A stretch of 64,000 nt of DNA from Amborella trichopoda (Eukaryota; Streptophyta; Magnoliopsida; Amborellales; Amborellaceae): contig NW_006499436.1 in the NCBI RefSeq assembly GCF_000471905.2, forward strand, positions 1,033,443 to 1,097,442. The letters are read 5' to 3'. Under the pieces are notes generated by a model, which searched no databases, was not told the origin of the DNA, and saw nothing but the letters and a program-made list of their open reading frames with translations. The translations under genes and the position numbers were made by a program. Shown one piece after another: positions 47,301 to 60,100 of the stretch. Each line of letters starts with the position of its first letter. Positions within the stretch are counted from its first letter, which is position 1.

Positions 47301-50300
47301 CTCTATATCTCCTTCTAATGATTCTAATTCAGAATCTTGTAAATTTTTTATTGGTTTCTTAATAACTTGAGTTTGGAGATTCCAAATTTCTGGTATCTTA
47401 TTTCTTCCCACCTTTATTTTTTGGGATAATTCTCCTATTTTTCAAATCTGTTTCAAAGAAGGTTGTATACCCAACTAATTCAATAGTTCTATTTTGAGGA
47501 TTTAAAGTGTTCAGTATCCTAAAATAAGTTCTATACATTATTGCAATATTTCTAGATCCTTCTTCATGTCGAACCCTTGAGTGCAAACAGTTAAAGTAAA
47601 AGCTTTTAACAAATGCTTGTCTTTTAAAGAGAGAGTAAAATTAGGATAACAGTTAAACCAAACAGGTCCATTATAAAGACTTGCTGATGTTAGTCCTAAT
47701 AAAGAGTCTTTAAAATTTAAAATCTTTTGCTTTGTACACATGATAAAATAGAAGTCTTATTCCTATGAACTAATGCTAACTGGAAAAGTCCTACATGAAT
47801 ATATTATTTTTTAAAATATATCTTAGAATTTTATCATCTAGTATAAATATTGTTAATTAATTATTCAATAAAGATTCAGACCTTTCAATGGTTCTAACTG
47901 TTTTCTTAGCAAGAAAATTAAATGTTTCTATTTTATATATAGCTTCTGGTTTTATCAAAGTTAACTTCCAATTTGAACTAATCTCATTGTCTTCTATAGT
48001 TATTTATTCGAGATTAGTTATATTTTCCATGTCTGACGAAGACATGCTATCTCTTGGGATTCCGTAAATCCATTCTTTAATAGTTCCAAAGTACTACATC
48101 TCGCCTAAGCTCAACTTACTATGTCCTACAGAGTTAAGAAACTTTTAGTGCACAACGGAGCCAAGAAAACCCTTAGAATGCCTTAGTATGGCTTGATAGG
48201 GCATAAAAGCCCTCACTCACTGATTACTTTTTGACTTATAGGTTGGCCTTAGCAAGCTTACAAGTTGGCCTCGTCTGAAACCATTAATCTATGAATAAAA
48301 TTTACAAATTCCTAAGAGATAACATCACTTTGATAGACATGGAAAATATCACTAAGCTCGAAGAAATAACTATAGAAGACAATGAAATTACTTCAAATTG
48401 GAAGCTACCTTTGATAAAACCGGAAGCTATGTATAAAATAGGAACATTTAATTTTATTGGTAAGAAAACACTTGAAACCATTGAAAGGTTTGAACTTTTA
48501 TCAAATAATCAGTTAATAATATCTATACTAGATGATAAAATTCTGAAATATATTAAAGAAAAATATAATTATATTCATATATGAATTTTACTAGATAACC
48601 CCAATTAATTGGGAAAAGGCTAAAATGATGATGATGAATGATATGACTTTTCCAAGTAGCATTAATTCCTTTTACCAGAATAGGGATAAATATTTCTATT
48701 TAAACTTATGTACACGACAAAATATTTTTAAATTTTAAAGATTCTTTATTAGGACTAACAGCAGCCAGTCTTTATAATAGACCTGCTTGGTTTTACTGTT
48801 ACCCTAATTTAATCTCTGTGAAAGGCAAGCATTAAAAACCTTTACTTTAACTGTTTGCACTCAAGGGTCCAACATGATAGAAGGATCTAAAAATATTGTT
48901 AGTAACTTATAGAACTTATTTTAGGGTACTGAACACTTTAAACCCTCAAAATAGAACTATCAAATCAGTTGGGTATACAACTTTGTTTGAAACAGGTTTG
49001 AAAAATAGGAGAATCATCCCTAAAAAATTAAGGTGGGAAGAAATAAGATTACCAGAACATTGGAATGTCCAAAAAATTTACAAGATTTTGAATTAGAATT
49101 AGTGGTAGAATCATTAAAAGAAGAAGATATAGAGATTTCCTTCAAAAGAGATTCTAATATAAAGTAATTTTAGAAGAACATAGAAGAAGTAAACGTTTTA
49201 AAATGACCACTAGTAGAGGATCCACTATTGGTCTAGAAAATAGCCTTCAGCCTACTGGAACATGTTCTCCCATTTACACCTCTTCTCACAATAAGAAAGA
49301 TGAATATGACTGTAATGTTATATCCTCTTTTGAAATAATAAAGAAGCTATAGGACAAGAATTTTTTCTCAAAAGAAAATAAACAAAATAGACAAATCTTT
49401 TTTAGGATACATAGAAGTGAAGAAGAAAGAGAGAATAAAAAAATTGTTTTATGAACTTTTAGAAAAATTACAAACTCATATACCATCGAAGAATGGTATG
49501 ACTATTGGTTTCAACACTATTATTCTAATTGGGTCATAAAGATACTAATGAAACTATTAATTCCATTCAAACCAACTCTAAGCTTTGTGCTACAAGGAAA
49601 AATGAAGAAGTATCTTCAATACAACCTCCTAATAAAAGTATGATTGTCTCTAATAATATGTTAGCAATAGCTCTAAGAGATACTTCTGGAATATTAACAA
49701 CAAAAGAAAGCACAAAGAAAAATGAAGAAGTATCTTCACTACATCCTCCTAATAAAAGTATGATTATCTCTAATAATATGTTAGCAATAGCTCTAAGAGA
49801 TGTTTCTGGAATATTAACAACAAAAGACACAGTAAAGCAACAAAACTACACAAATCTTTATTTATAGACCATAGGATCTCAAACTGAAAGAATAGAAACT
49901 ATTCTAGAAGATATTAAAGATGAGGTTCAACCAATAAAACATATTATTTTTACAGGAAAAGGAGAAGTATTATTCCAACAAACTTCTCCACAAGTTATAA
50001 TTCCCAAACCAATAAGGCAACCTTTACCTTTTGGGATAAAACCTTTAGTTACTTCAATGCCTCATTTTCCAGAGGTAACAAATTTAGTAAATGAACCTTT
50101 AAAAAGTTCTACATATCAACTTGATTCTTTAACCAACCAATATCAAAGTCATCTCTTAGATACCAAATAAATGTTTTATTTGAGCCAATAGCAGTGAAGA
50201 AGACTCAGAGGATTCTTTTCTATTCTACAGAAGAAACTAATACTAAATCTGATGAAATAACACCAGAATATTTTAAGAATGCCACTTAGACAGAAAGACA

Positions 50301-53300
50301 CATAACAATATGAATGTTACAAGAAATGTTAAGACAAAGTTATTATGCACATCCATCACCAGTAGATATTCAATTTAAAGAAGTCCCAAATGTTGTCACT
50401 CAAATATTTTCAGGTGACTCTATCAATGAATGGAATACTATTTGACTTAGCATCAAATTTTAAATACTATCCAAAATATGACCATGTATGCTACAACTCA
50501 TTTATTAGGAAATAACTCAGATCACACAGTAGTCAATTTAATAGTTGCAGGTTTTTTAGGGCATTTGGAAGGATGGTGGAATAATTATTTAAATGTAAGT
50601 CAAAAACAAATGATCCTTACTCATCATAAAACATATAAAAATAATCAAATTATTAAAAAATGGGTCAAGACAAACAGAACAAGACGCATTCTCTATTTTT
50701 CTTGTTACAATAACTCATCATTTGTAGGAAAAATAAAAGCTTACATAACCTTAGGTGTCCTACTTTATCCCATTTCTGCTGGTATGAGGATGTCTTCCTT
50801 ACCAGATTATTAACCCTTTACGATGCTGACAACATCCACTAGAAAGAAAAGTTCCTTTCAGGACTACCAAAATGTTTTGCAGATAAAGTACGATCATACA
50901 TAAATGAAGAGGGGGGGAGGAAGTAATACAATTTCTCTTCTTACTTACGCAGAGATCGTACAAAGAATTAATAAAAGACAAAGTTTATATAAGGTTACAA
51001 CCTTAAAATGTAGAATTAAAGATGCACCTCAAAAACCCATTATAAAGGTTGTTTTAATGTTGAAAAATCCTCTAATTGATCATCTCGACATTGAAATGTA
51101 TGAATATGAAAAAAAAAAAAATGAGTCCCAAAAATAGTGCATCTTGCAGCACATTATCCAGATCGCCCATTTTGAAGATTTTCATGCCTATAGATCTACT
51201 TGATTTTGTTCATTTTTGGAGTTTAAAATTTTATAGTTAGATATGAAAATAGATTTTGAAATAATCCTAAGAATTTTTTACACCAAAATTACATGTTATG
51301 ATAAAATTTGGACGGGGGTAAGGTTGCAACCTTATAGAAACCACACCCATTAATAAAATAGGCTTAATGCTATGTAATGATTTAAAATTAAAAGCAAAAC
51401 TTAAGTGAGAAAATCTAATCTACAAAAAAGAATTAGGAAATTGTTGTTACTAATTTGGAATAGATCTTTATCATCCTACCAGAAAACCTAGAAAATACTA
51501 TAAAAGCACTAAGAATTATAACAAAAAACCTACAAACAGTGTTTCAAAAAGAGCTAGGCGGAACCTAGGCGGTCAGGGGGGTCCAGGCTGCCCAGCGCCC
51601 AGAGCCCAGTAGAGAAATATTTGTTTTTTGGATTTTCTCTCTCTAAAATAGCCTCTAATGGGTTTTAAGTTTCAAATGAACCTAAAACCTACAATTTTGC
51701 CCCTTTAGTATTAAAAAAAGACTAAAAAAAAGACCCAAAAATACCCTCAAGGAGCCGCATTTCTGCCCCTGGATGAGGCGCAAGCCCTTGGCGGCCGCGT
51801 AGGCAGGCGCCCAGGGATATCCACGTAGGCGGCCGCCCAGGCACTGGGCGGTCCGCTTTTTGAAACAGTGCCTACAAAAAAGAAAATGAGAAAGAAGAAA
51901 TCTAAACGAAAAGAAGTCCCGACTTGTTGTAAGTGTGGAAATGACATTATGCTAATAAATACTTTTATAAAAAACTTACCAATAATTTAGAAGAATTAAC
52001 TAGAGAAGAGCAAGAAGAAGTATGATATTCTTCTTCTGAATTAGAAGAAACAGACTCAAAGAATTCAAAAAAGAAATGTTATTATTCGTTAAATGTGTTA
52101 ACTACAGAACAAGAGACCTTTTTGGAATTAGTTTCTAATACCTTAAGTTTAGAATTAAAAAATAAACCATTAAAAAAACATTTTGAGACTCAAAATAAGT
52201 AAATAAAAGGAAAAAAAATTGACATAATACCACAAGTTTAGGACTGCAATAAAATTTTATTGAAGCAAAAGCTAGAAAACCATTAAAAGAAGAAATTACA
52301 ATAGCTTACCTAAGAGGGGAAATTAATGAAACCAAAGAAGAAATTAAAAATCTTGTAGAAAGACTAAAAGGGGAAGACAGTGAAGACTCAAATTTTCTTA
52401 ATAATCCTCAATTTAAAGTACAATAATTGTTTGTAGAAATAACCATAAGAATTAAAGATTTTACTTTAACTTAAATAGATTCAGGTGTTGACTCCACTTG
52501 TATAAAAGAAGAGTTAGTTCCATATCAATATTTTGAGAAAAGTGATCAGAAACTTTAAACTGCAAATCTTAACAAGCTAAAAATTAAATATAAAGTCTCT
52601 AGCACTCATGTTTGTAAAAATGGCTTATATCTAGCTACAAACTTCTTACTAGTAAAAGACTTAAGACAAAACGTAATTTTAGGAACACCCTCTTTAACTA
52701 TAATTTTTTATTTTGTACATGCTCCAATGTAGCATAAAGTAGTAACTATACCTAAAACGTCAGCAGAATCCCCTTTAAAGATATTTTCTTTAAAAGCAAG
52801 GGCCAATTGTCTCAAAAGAAAATGTATTATTATCTTAAAATCATCAGAAGCCCAAGGAAAAAAAGGCAATTGTCTTATAAGATGCCTTCTTATCTTTAAA
52901 GAAAAGGAAGAAAGCCAGTTGTCTCCAACTTCACTGAGGACTTATCTATAAGGAAGGCGATCCCCTTCTTTCTGGCAATCGAGTTCTACTTCTCCAACTC
53001 TCTCTCTCTCAAGCTCTCACTCTCTCTTATTCTCTGATATCTCTTTGTATAAATTTGCATGTACCAAGATTGCTTTATTTAATAGAATGAAAACAAGAAA
53101 TACATACCAAAGCTTCACAAGTTTAGCGTTTGGGCTTTCATATACAAGTTACACCTTATACACCAGTTATGCTTTACAATCTTCTTTCAAATAAAAGCAC
53201 AATTGGTACTTACAAATTTATACAAAGAGATCCTAGAGAATGAGAGAGAGAGAGAGAGTGAGAGCTTGAGAGAGAGAGAGAGTTGGACAAGTAGAACTTA

Positions 53301-54076
53301 ATGGCCAGAAAGAAGGGGATCTCCTTCCTTATATAGATATGTCCTCAGTGAGGTTGGAAACAACTGGCTTTCCTCTTTTTCTTTAAAGATAAGAAGGCAT
53401 CTTCTAAGATAGTTGGCTTCTTTTCCCTGGGCTTCCGGAGATTTCACGATGATACATTTTTTTCTGAGACAACTGGCCCTTGCTTTTAAAGAAAATATCC
53501 TTTAAGGGGATTTTGTTGACGTTTTAAGTATAGTAACTACTTTATGCTTCAATGGAGTATATACAGTAGTTGATAATTACATCCTACAAAGTCAAGAAAA
53601 TTAAATGTTCCTATTCAATAAAGTTTCAAACCTTTTCTTAGAGTCCTATCAACTGCTAAGAAACTTAAATGTTCCTATTCAATAAAGTTTCAAACCTTTT
53701 CTTAGAGTCCTATCAACTGCTAAGAAACTTAAATGTTCCTATTCAATAAAGTTTCAAACCGTTTCTTAGAGTCCTATCAACTATTGTACTATCAACTACT
53801 ATATATACTCCATTGTAGCATAAAGTAGTTACTATAACTAAAACGTCAGCAGAATCTCCTTTAAAGATATTTTCTTTAAAGCAAGGCCAGCTGACAAAAA
53901 AAGTATCCTTATCTTGAAATCTCTGGAAGCCAAGGAAAAGAAGCCAGTTATCTAAGAAAATGCTTTCTTATCTTTAAAGAAAATGAAGAAAACCAGTTGT
54001 TTCTAACCTCACTGAGGACTTATCTATATAAAGAAGGCGATCCCTTATTTCTGGCAATCGAGTTCTACTTCTCCAA

Positions 54077-54122
<46 letters not shown>

Positions 54123-57100
54123 TAATAGTTTTACATAAGTATACTCACATTGTCATATCATCAACAAAATTCTTTCACAATAAACTTTTGCAATTTAATA
54201 TTACTTGAATAAATATAAAGCAGAAAACTTTTATGAAAACCAAGGGAATGATCATGGAGGGCACATATTCCACTTCCCTAAATCCTGTTATCCAAACCAC
54301 TAGCTTCCCTAAAAACATGACATACCCCACTAGCCTGACATTATCCATCGAGTCCTATATAAAACATATCACCGCTGCTTAAATCCTTCATTTCTTGAAA
54401 AATACCTTTCGTTTTAATTATGGTACTTCACATTCCTCTTTGTTCATCATACAACATCCACAGAGACACCTTAAATAGTTCAAGAATCACGCTAAATTGA
54501 ATCTATCGATCAAATTCATAATCTACTAAATAATGTTTGTCCCTCTGCCCATAAAGAATCTACAACCTCTATCATCTGCATGTTGGCACTTCATGATCTC
54601 AATGCTATCCAACCAGCTTGGCATGAAAATTGACAATAGTCCGTATCCTAATCTCCTGTTCTCAGCCCGTATCCTAATCTCCTGTTCTCATGGTCAGTCA
54701 AGAAAAAGTAAATAAAAAACTTTGTGGCGAGGTTTGTGCGTTATTTGGGCACTTCATGATCTCAATGCTATCCAACCAGCTTGGCATGAAAATTGACAAT
54801 AGTCCGTATCCTAATCTCTTGTTCTCATGGTCAGTCAAGAAAAGGTAAATAAAAAACTTTGTGGTGAGGTTTGTGCGTTATTTGGGGTGTGCATGATAAT
54901 GGTCTTCTTTGTTCGTGGCCTATGGAATGGGATAGGCGTAAGGCTCTTTATCTAAATTTTCCACAATGGGAAGTGTCCAACATCCCAATCCATCACATTG
55001 CGTTCTGAATGCCAAGAACTTTACTCATTATTCCCATCCCAAACCTATCTATCCTCTATCAACATGAATTTCATTCAACACATTCTTGATAGAACAGGTC
55101 CATAAGTTCAACCTCTTCTCCAGTAGGTCTTGCATGATGGGAGGCATCTTTCTCTCTCTCAACACATTCATCATGATTGAACAGGTGCATAAGTTAAAGC
55201 TCTTCTCCAGCATGTCTTGCCTGATGAGAGGCATCTCTCTCTCTCTCACACCCACCCCCCTTCCCCCTCCCCCCAAAAAAAGAAAACACCCCCATTAAAT
55301 CTTCATTTTACGAAACAGATATGATCAAAGAAAATTCTCTTCTAAGGAACTCATTCCCCACCACTAATTTCCCCATTCATCAACCTGCCTGTGATTGGTT
55401 TTCTGCCACCTACAACACTCCCGAACACAGGTCTGACACCTCTTTTTCAAGCTGAACATTGCTCTCCTCATGACTTTTCCATCCTAAATGTGCATTTCAC
55501 AATCTCCACCTTCCTACTGACCAGCCACACCTTTCTCTTTACTAAACATCCCCCCACCTAAACAATGGATACTTTACCTTTAGACTCCTCCAATGCATTG
55601 CAATCAATCAAACTTCTTATTAATTGTGGCAATCATCTCGTATAAGGGTGTAAAATAAGTGAGGTTTCACAAAGTAATTTTAAAAAGAATAATTCTGCCA
55701 CTAAACAAAAGTCCCTTACCTCTCCATCCCACTATCATCTTAACCATTCCGAAAAGGCCTTCCTAATGGTGCCTCAAATTACACACATTGATAGGAAGCT
55801 TGTATGAATTGAAGTATATCTCCATCCCCTACAACAGACATGGCAATAAGTTTAAGATATTCTTCTCAACTTCGAAAACAGCCAATTTTGTCCTTATAAA
55901 TCTATTTATGCATTGGAACTCTTTGAAAACTGTGCAATACAAAATTAAGAGCTAAAATGTTTTTTGGGTGAATACGAGCTAGAACCTGATAAATACTTGT
56001 GCTATTATAAACAAGAAAATAATCAGAATAATGTAGGTAAATCAACTTTTCCCCATTGGAAACAAAGCCATGAATAAACTAACATCTCAAACTCCATAAG
56101 GAGCTAGAGAAGAAATTGCACCACAATAATAAACAGAACTGGAGAAAAAGGGCGCTTCTCCTCAAATCCTAGAAATGTGGAGTACCCACATGGGGAATTG
56201 CTCATCGTGTTGAAGAAGCTAGACATAGCAATGTATGTCCAAAGCCAGATGGCACATCTAGAACGAAACCCCGAGGACCTTAGCAGGTGACAGATTTAGT
56301 CCCACTCCACAGTCGCATGCCTTTCCCAAATGGACCTTATCAAGACAAATAGGATACTATGTAGGAAGGATGGCTTCTAGAAAACTTCTTCGTCTTTTAA
56401 TAATAACGATGATGTTGGAGAAGAGTGGAGTACCCTCATGGGGTATTGCATATCGTGTTCAAGATGCCAGTCACAGCAATGTACGTCCAAAAGCCAGAAA
56501 GCAAATCTGAACGAAATCCCAAGCATCTCAGCATGTGACATATTTACTCCCACTCCACGGACAAATAACTTTACGATGTTAACCTTATCAAACGAAAGGA
56601 GGATGTTATGTAGAATGGACAGCTTCTAGATAACTTGTTTGCGTTCATAATACTTATGATGTTGTAGAACTGATGATGTTGAAGAGCCCATCCTCATCAA
56701 TACACAAACAAATGAAACAGCTAAAAGAAAACCATTCTACAAAGCATTAGAAATATGTAATTCCTCAAAGGTTCAACTTCATCCATTATCCTAGCCATGA
56801 GGTAAAATCTTAACTTGAAATTTAAAACAAACTAATTTGCAAACCCAAAATAACCACTTGCATGAAGTACCATATGTACCTGCAAGAGGAAACAAAAATA
56901 ATGGCAGAGCGGATACCATTATCCTCCATTGTTGACAAAATATGTGTGAGATAAACATCCTTCACATTCACTGGAATGAAGACATATTGCTGCTTCAAAG
57001 ATTCAACTGTCTTCAATCCTTCGTAAGCTTGATAAAAATAGGCCCTGTCTGCAGAAAGCTCATGTAAAACTCGCAGCTCATTTGTCATGGTTGCAGAAAA

Positions 57101-60100
57101 GAGAAGAGTTTGTCGTTCTTTTGGTAAGCTTTGAAATATTACTTTAAGTTCTTCCTCAAAACCAACATCCAAAACCCTGTCTGCCTCATCCAAAACTAGA
57201 AACTGAAATTTAAAATCAGCATCAGAATTTTCAGGAAATTTCTGAAAAGGAAGAATGTATTCAACATATTTATAAATAATTCAAAAACACCATACAGCCA
57301 TGTACCGATCAGATTATCACGTCAACTAGAGACTGATAAATAGTCAATAATAGGAGAAGTCAAAAAATGGAAGTTTTGCAATGAATAGAAAAGAACACTA
57401 TCACTCATCAGAACATTAGAGTGCAATATGCCAAACAATACTAAATAAAAAAGACCAATATTTATATGAACTCCTAAAAATCAGGAAAATTACTACATCA
57501 AAGACACCCCAATAATAATTCTAAATAAATGAAAAGTGCAAACCAGTGTTTGATATGAAGTGTACTGATGGGGATACAACAAAGACATTATATCTTAATT
57601 AAAATTCTAGAGGCAAGCAAAATTGCAACTCTCATAATCTGCCCAATAAGTCTTCCCATATTTTTAGCCTGGTAAGGCATGTCTAATTAGGGCAAGGCCG
57701 CCTAATTCCGAAACACTGAAAGAAAGCTCTAACAGAAGTGAAGAAGCCTGTTTTTATTATTACTTTTAGCAACTGATAAGAGAGCCCTTGCAGCTTACCT
57801 CATCAAGCACAAATGAAAGATTACTGAACCCCCTTATGCCCCTAATCAGGCCAAACTCTACGATAGAAGCTCAATTACAAGCTTTTTGCATTAAAATTGC
57901 AACTCTCATAATCTGCCCGATTAGTCTTCCCATATTTTTAGCCTGGTAAGGCATGTGTAATTAGGGCAAGGCGCCTAATTCCAAAACACTGAAAGAGAGC
58001 TCTTACAGAAGTGAAGAAGCCTCTTTTTTATTATTCCTTTTAGCAACTGATGAGAGAGCCTTGTAGCTTACCTCATCAAACACAATGAAGGTTTCCTAAA
58101 CCCCCTTATGCCCCTAATCAGGCCAAACTCTAAGATAGAAGCTCAATCACAAGCTTTTTGCACTTAGAAATCCATATCCATGTTATCTATCAAGGAAAAG
58201 AAAATAAAAAACAAACCCAAGCCCATATCTTGAGCTGAAATTTTTGTATACTAATGTATGACGCTCAACTCATCCTCCCCGACCAACAATCATCCTCAAC
58301 ATTTTAAAATGCCAAAGACAGGCAATATAAAAAGAATCCGTGTTCCTCCAACCAGCCACCCTAAACTCGAGGAATTGTCCTCCTTATGTCAGTCGATGAA
58401 ATACATCAACCTTTAAATTCCCCAAAATTTACTTTTTCTTGATCTCTCTTTTGTCTTTCGATCAAATAGTTCCCACATTCTTCACATGGCCTCTCTTCTT
58501 CTGAGGTAGTGATGCGCAAGCGAAACAAACATTAAATTCGTCAATAAGGTACAATGTTTTAAAATGCAGGATATGGTCCTGATGTGGTGGGGGGCAATGC
58601 GGTGATACAGCTCAATGCAGTCCAGACACGGGTGCATCACTCCGATGAGGTTAATAAATATAAAAAAATTAAAAAAAATAGGTTAATATTTGGATAAAAA
58701 TATGGAGGTGATTTATGTGATAGTAGGTATTTAATTTATTGATTAACTCTAATATTATCAGTTGTTGGAGACCCTGAATCCTCTGATAGCAGACATTAGA
58801 AATAGAAACTAGAAACTAACTTTATAGAAGACATTAGGGGCATGTTTGGTTCGTATGAAAATGGTTTCTTAGATATTATTTTATTAGAAAATAACGAATT
58901 TATCACGTTTGGTTCGTTACAAGAGTAAGAAATCTTTTTACCTATGAAATTAAATCAGGGGCGGCAGGGATGTAAGTAAGGCTGCCATCGGGCCGGGCAG
59001 GCCCGAGGATTGGCATAGCACGAAAATACTTTGGCCTGCCCCGGTAAGGCCCGACCCGAAAAGTGTACCAAAAATCCCACCCCGGCCCCGAATGTGTACT
59101 ATCAAAGCCCGGCCCAGCCCAACCCCACTAGAAAAGAATACATTGGGCCTGGGCCTAGGCCCGCCCCAGCCCATTAAGAAGTCCTCCCTTTTATTTATTT
59201 TGTTTTATTTCACTCTTCACACTTTTTTTATTTGTAGTAAGCCAAAAATATTTTTTAGAAAATTTAAAAAAATATTGGATTTCTAGAGAGAAAGAGATAT
59301 TGGGTTTTTAGAAAAAGAGATTGGGATTTTAGAGAGAGAAAGAGATATTGGTTTCTAGAGAGAGATAATGAGTTTTTAGAAAGAGGAGAGATTGGGATTT
59401 TAGAGAGAAAGAGAGATTGGGTTTTTAGAGAGAGAAAGAGATTGATTTCTAGAGAGAAAAATAACTTGGATTTCTAAAGAGAGAAAGAGAGCTTCAATTT
59501 CTAGAGAGAGAAATAGAGATTGGGTTTCTAGAGAAAGAGGAATTTTAGATAGATAATGGGATTTAAGATAGAGAAAGAGAGATTGAGTTTCTAGAGAGAG
59601 GGTGGGTTTTAAGCGAAAGAGATATTGGATTTCTAGAGCGAGAGGATGGGTTTTTAGAGAGAGAGATTGGGTTTCTAGAGATATAATAGCTTTTAGAGAG
59701 AGATAGAAAGAGAAAGAGATATTGGGTTTGTAGAGAGAGCATAAGATAATGGGTTTTAGAAAGAGAAAGAGTGGGTTTCTAGAGAGAACGGGTTTTAGAG
59801 AGAGAACGATAGGTTGGGTTTAGAGAGAGATGGGTTTTTAGAGAGAGATTGGGTTTCCAGAGAGAGAAAGTGTTTTTCGCGAGAGAAATAGAGATTGGGC
59901 TTCTAGAGTGACATAATGGGTTTTTAGAGAGAGAGAAAGACATATTGGGTTTCTAGAGTGAGAATGGGTCTTTAAAGAGAGATTGATTTTCTAGAGAAAA
60001 AATAGGTTTTTAGAGAAAAAGAGAAATGTATTTTTAGAGAGAATAAGTTTTTAAAGAGAGAATGGGTTTTTAGAAAGAGAAAGAGAGATTGGGTTTTAGA

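Larger units (their letters stand above)
48291..51130 (+). pseudogene. Pararetroviral movement and coat protein region, right arm
   Basis: Plus-strand frames at 48291-48584 and 48896-49096 hold the movement-protein region. Those at 49529-49867, 50478-50660 and 50904-51137 hold the coat-protein region. The coat word [18 protein letters not shown] (around 50540-50595) is typical of caulimovirid capsid domains. Several stops and frame changes separate the pieces. An RTE-like tail (48594-48640) and a family-4 repeat (51040-51320) have inserted. The first 1.65 kb pairs with the left arm. Confidence 0.75.
46461..54082. mobile_element. Endogenous pararetrovirus (Caulimoviridae), rearranged and defective
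   Basis: Components: a minus-strand arm (about 46650-48090), a plus-strand arm and continuation (about 48285-51130), a coat/zinc-knuckle/protease segment (51880-52735) and three promoter-region copies (52735-54082). The organisation movement protein, coat protein, zinc knuckle, protease in one reading direction is that of petuvirus- and florendovirus-like caulimovirids. Genus assignment is tentative. Stops and frameshifts are numerous, and I found no reverse transcriptase or RNase H segment, so no replication-competent copy exists here. An hAT MITE (51537-51870) interrupts it. Confidence 0.75.
45900..56879 (-). other. Giant intron 2 of RH36 (11.0 kb) hosting a pararetrovirus insertion
   Basis: The donor is TGCAG|GTACAT at 56879 and the acceptor is GGAACAG|AAC at 45900. 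The viral block is 46461-54082 and is flanked by 240-bp direct duplicates of intron DNA. To its right lie tandem duplications and an L1 reverse-transcriptase remnant. Confidence 0.85.

Noticed and set aside
46461..54082. Functional, inducible virus copy
   Set aside because: Frames are broken many times, the reverse transcriptase is not found and a MITE and other repeats interrupt it; it is a fossil.
55980..56040. YADD reverse-transcriptase active site of an L1 element
   Set aside because: The nearest reading is YSDYFLVY with no intact neighbours; it supports at most a very decayed remnant, so it was not listed as a separate site.
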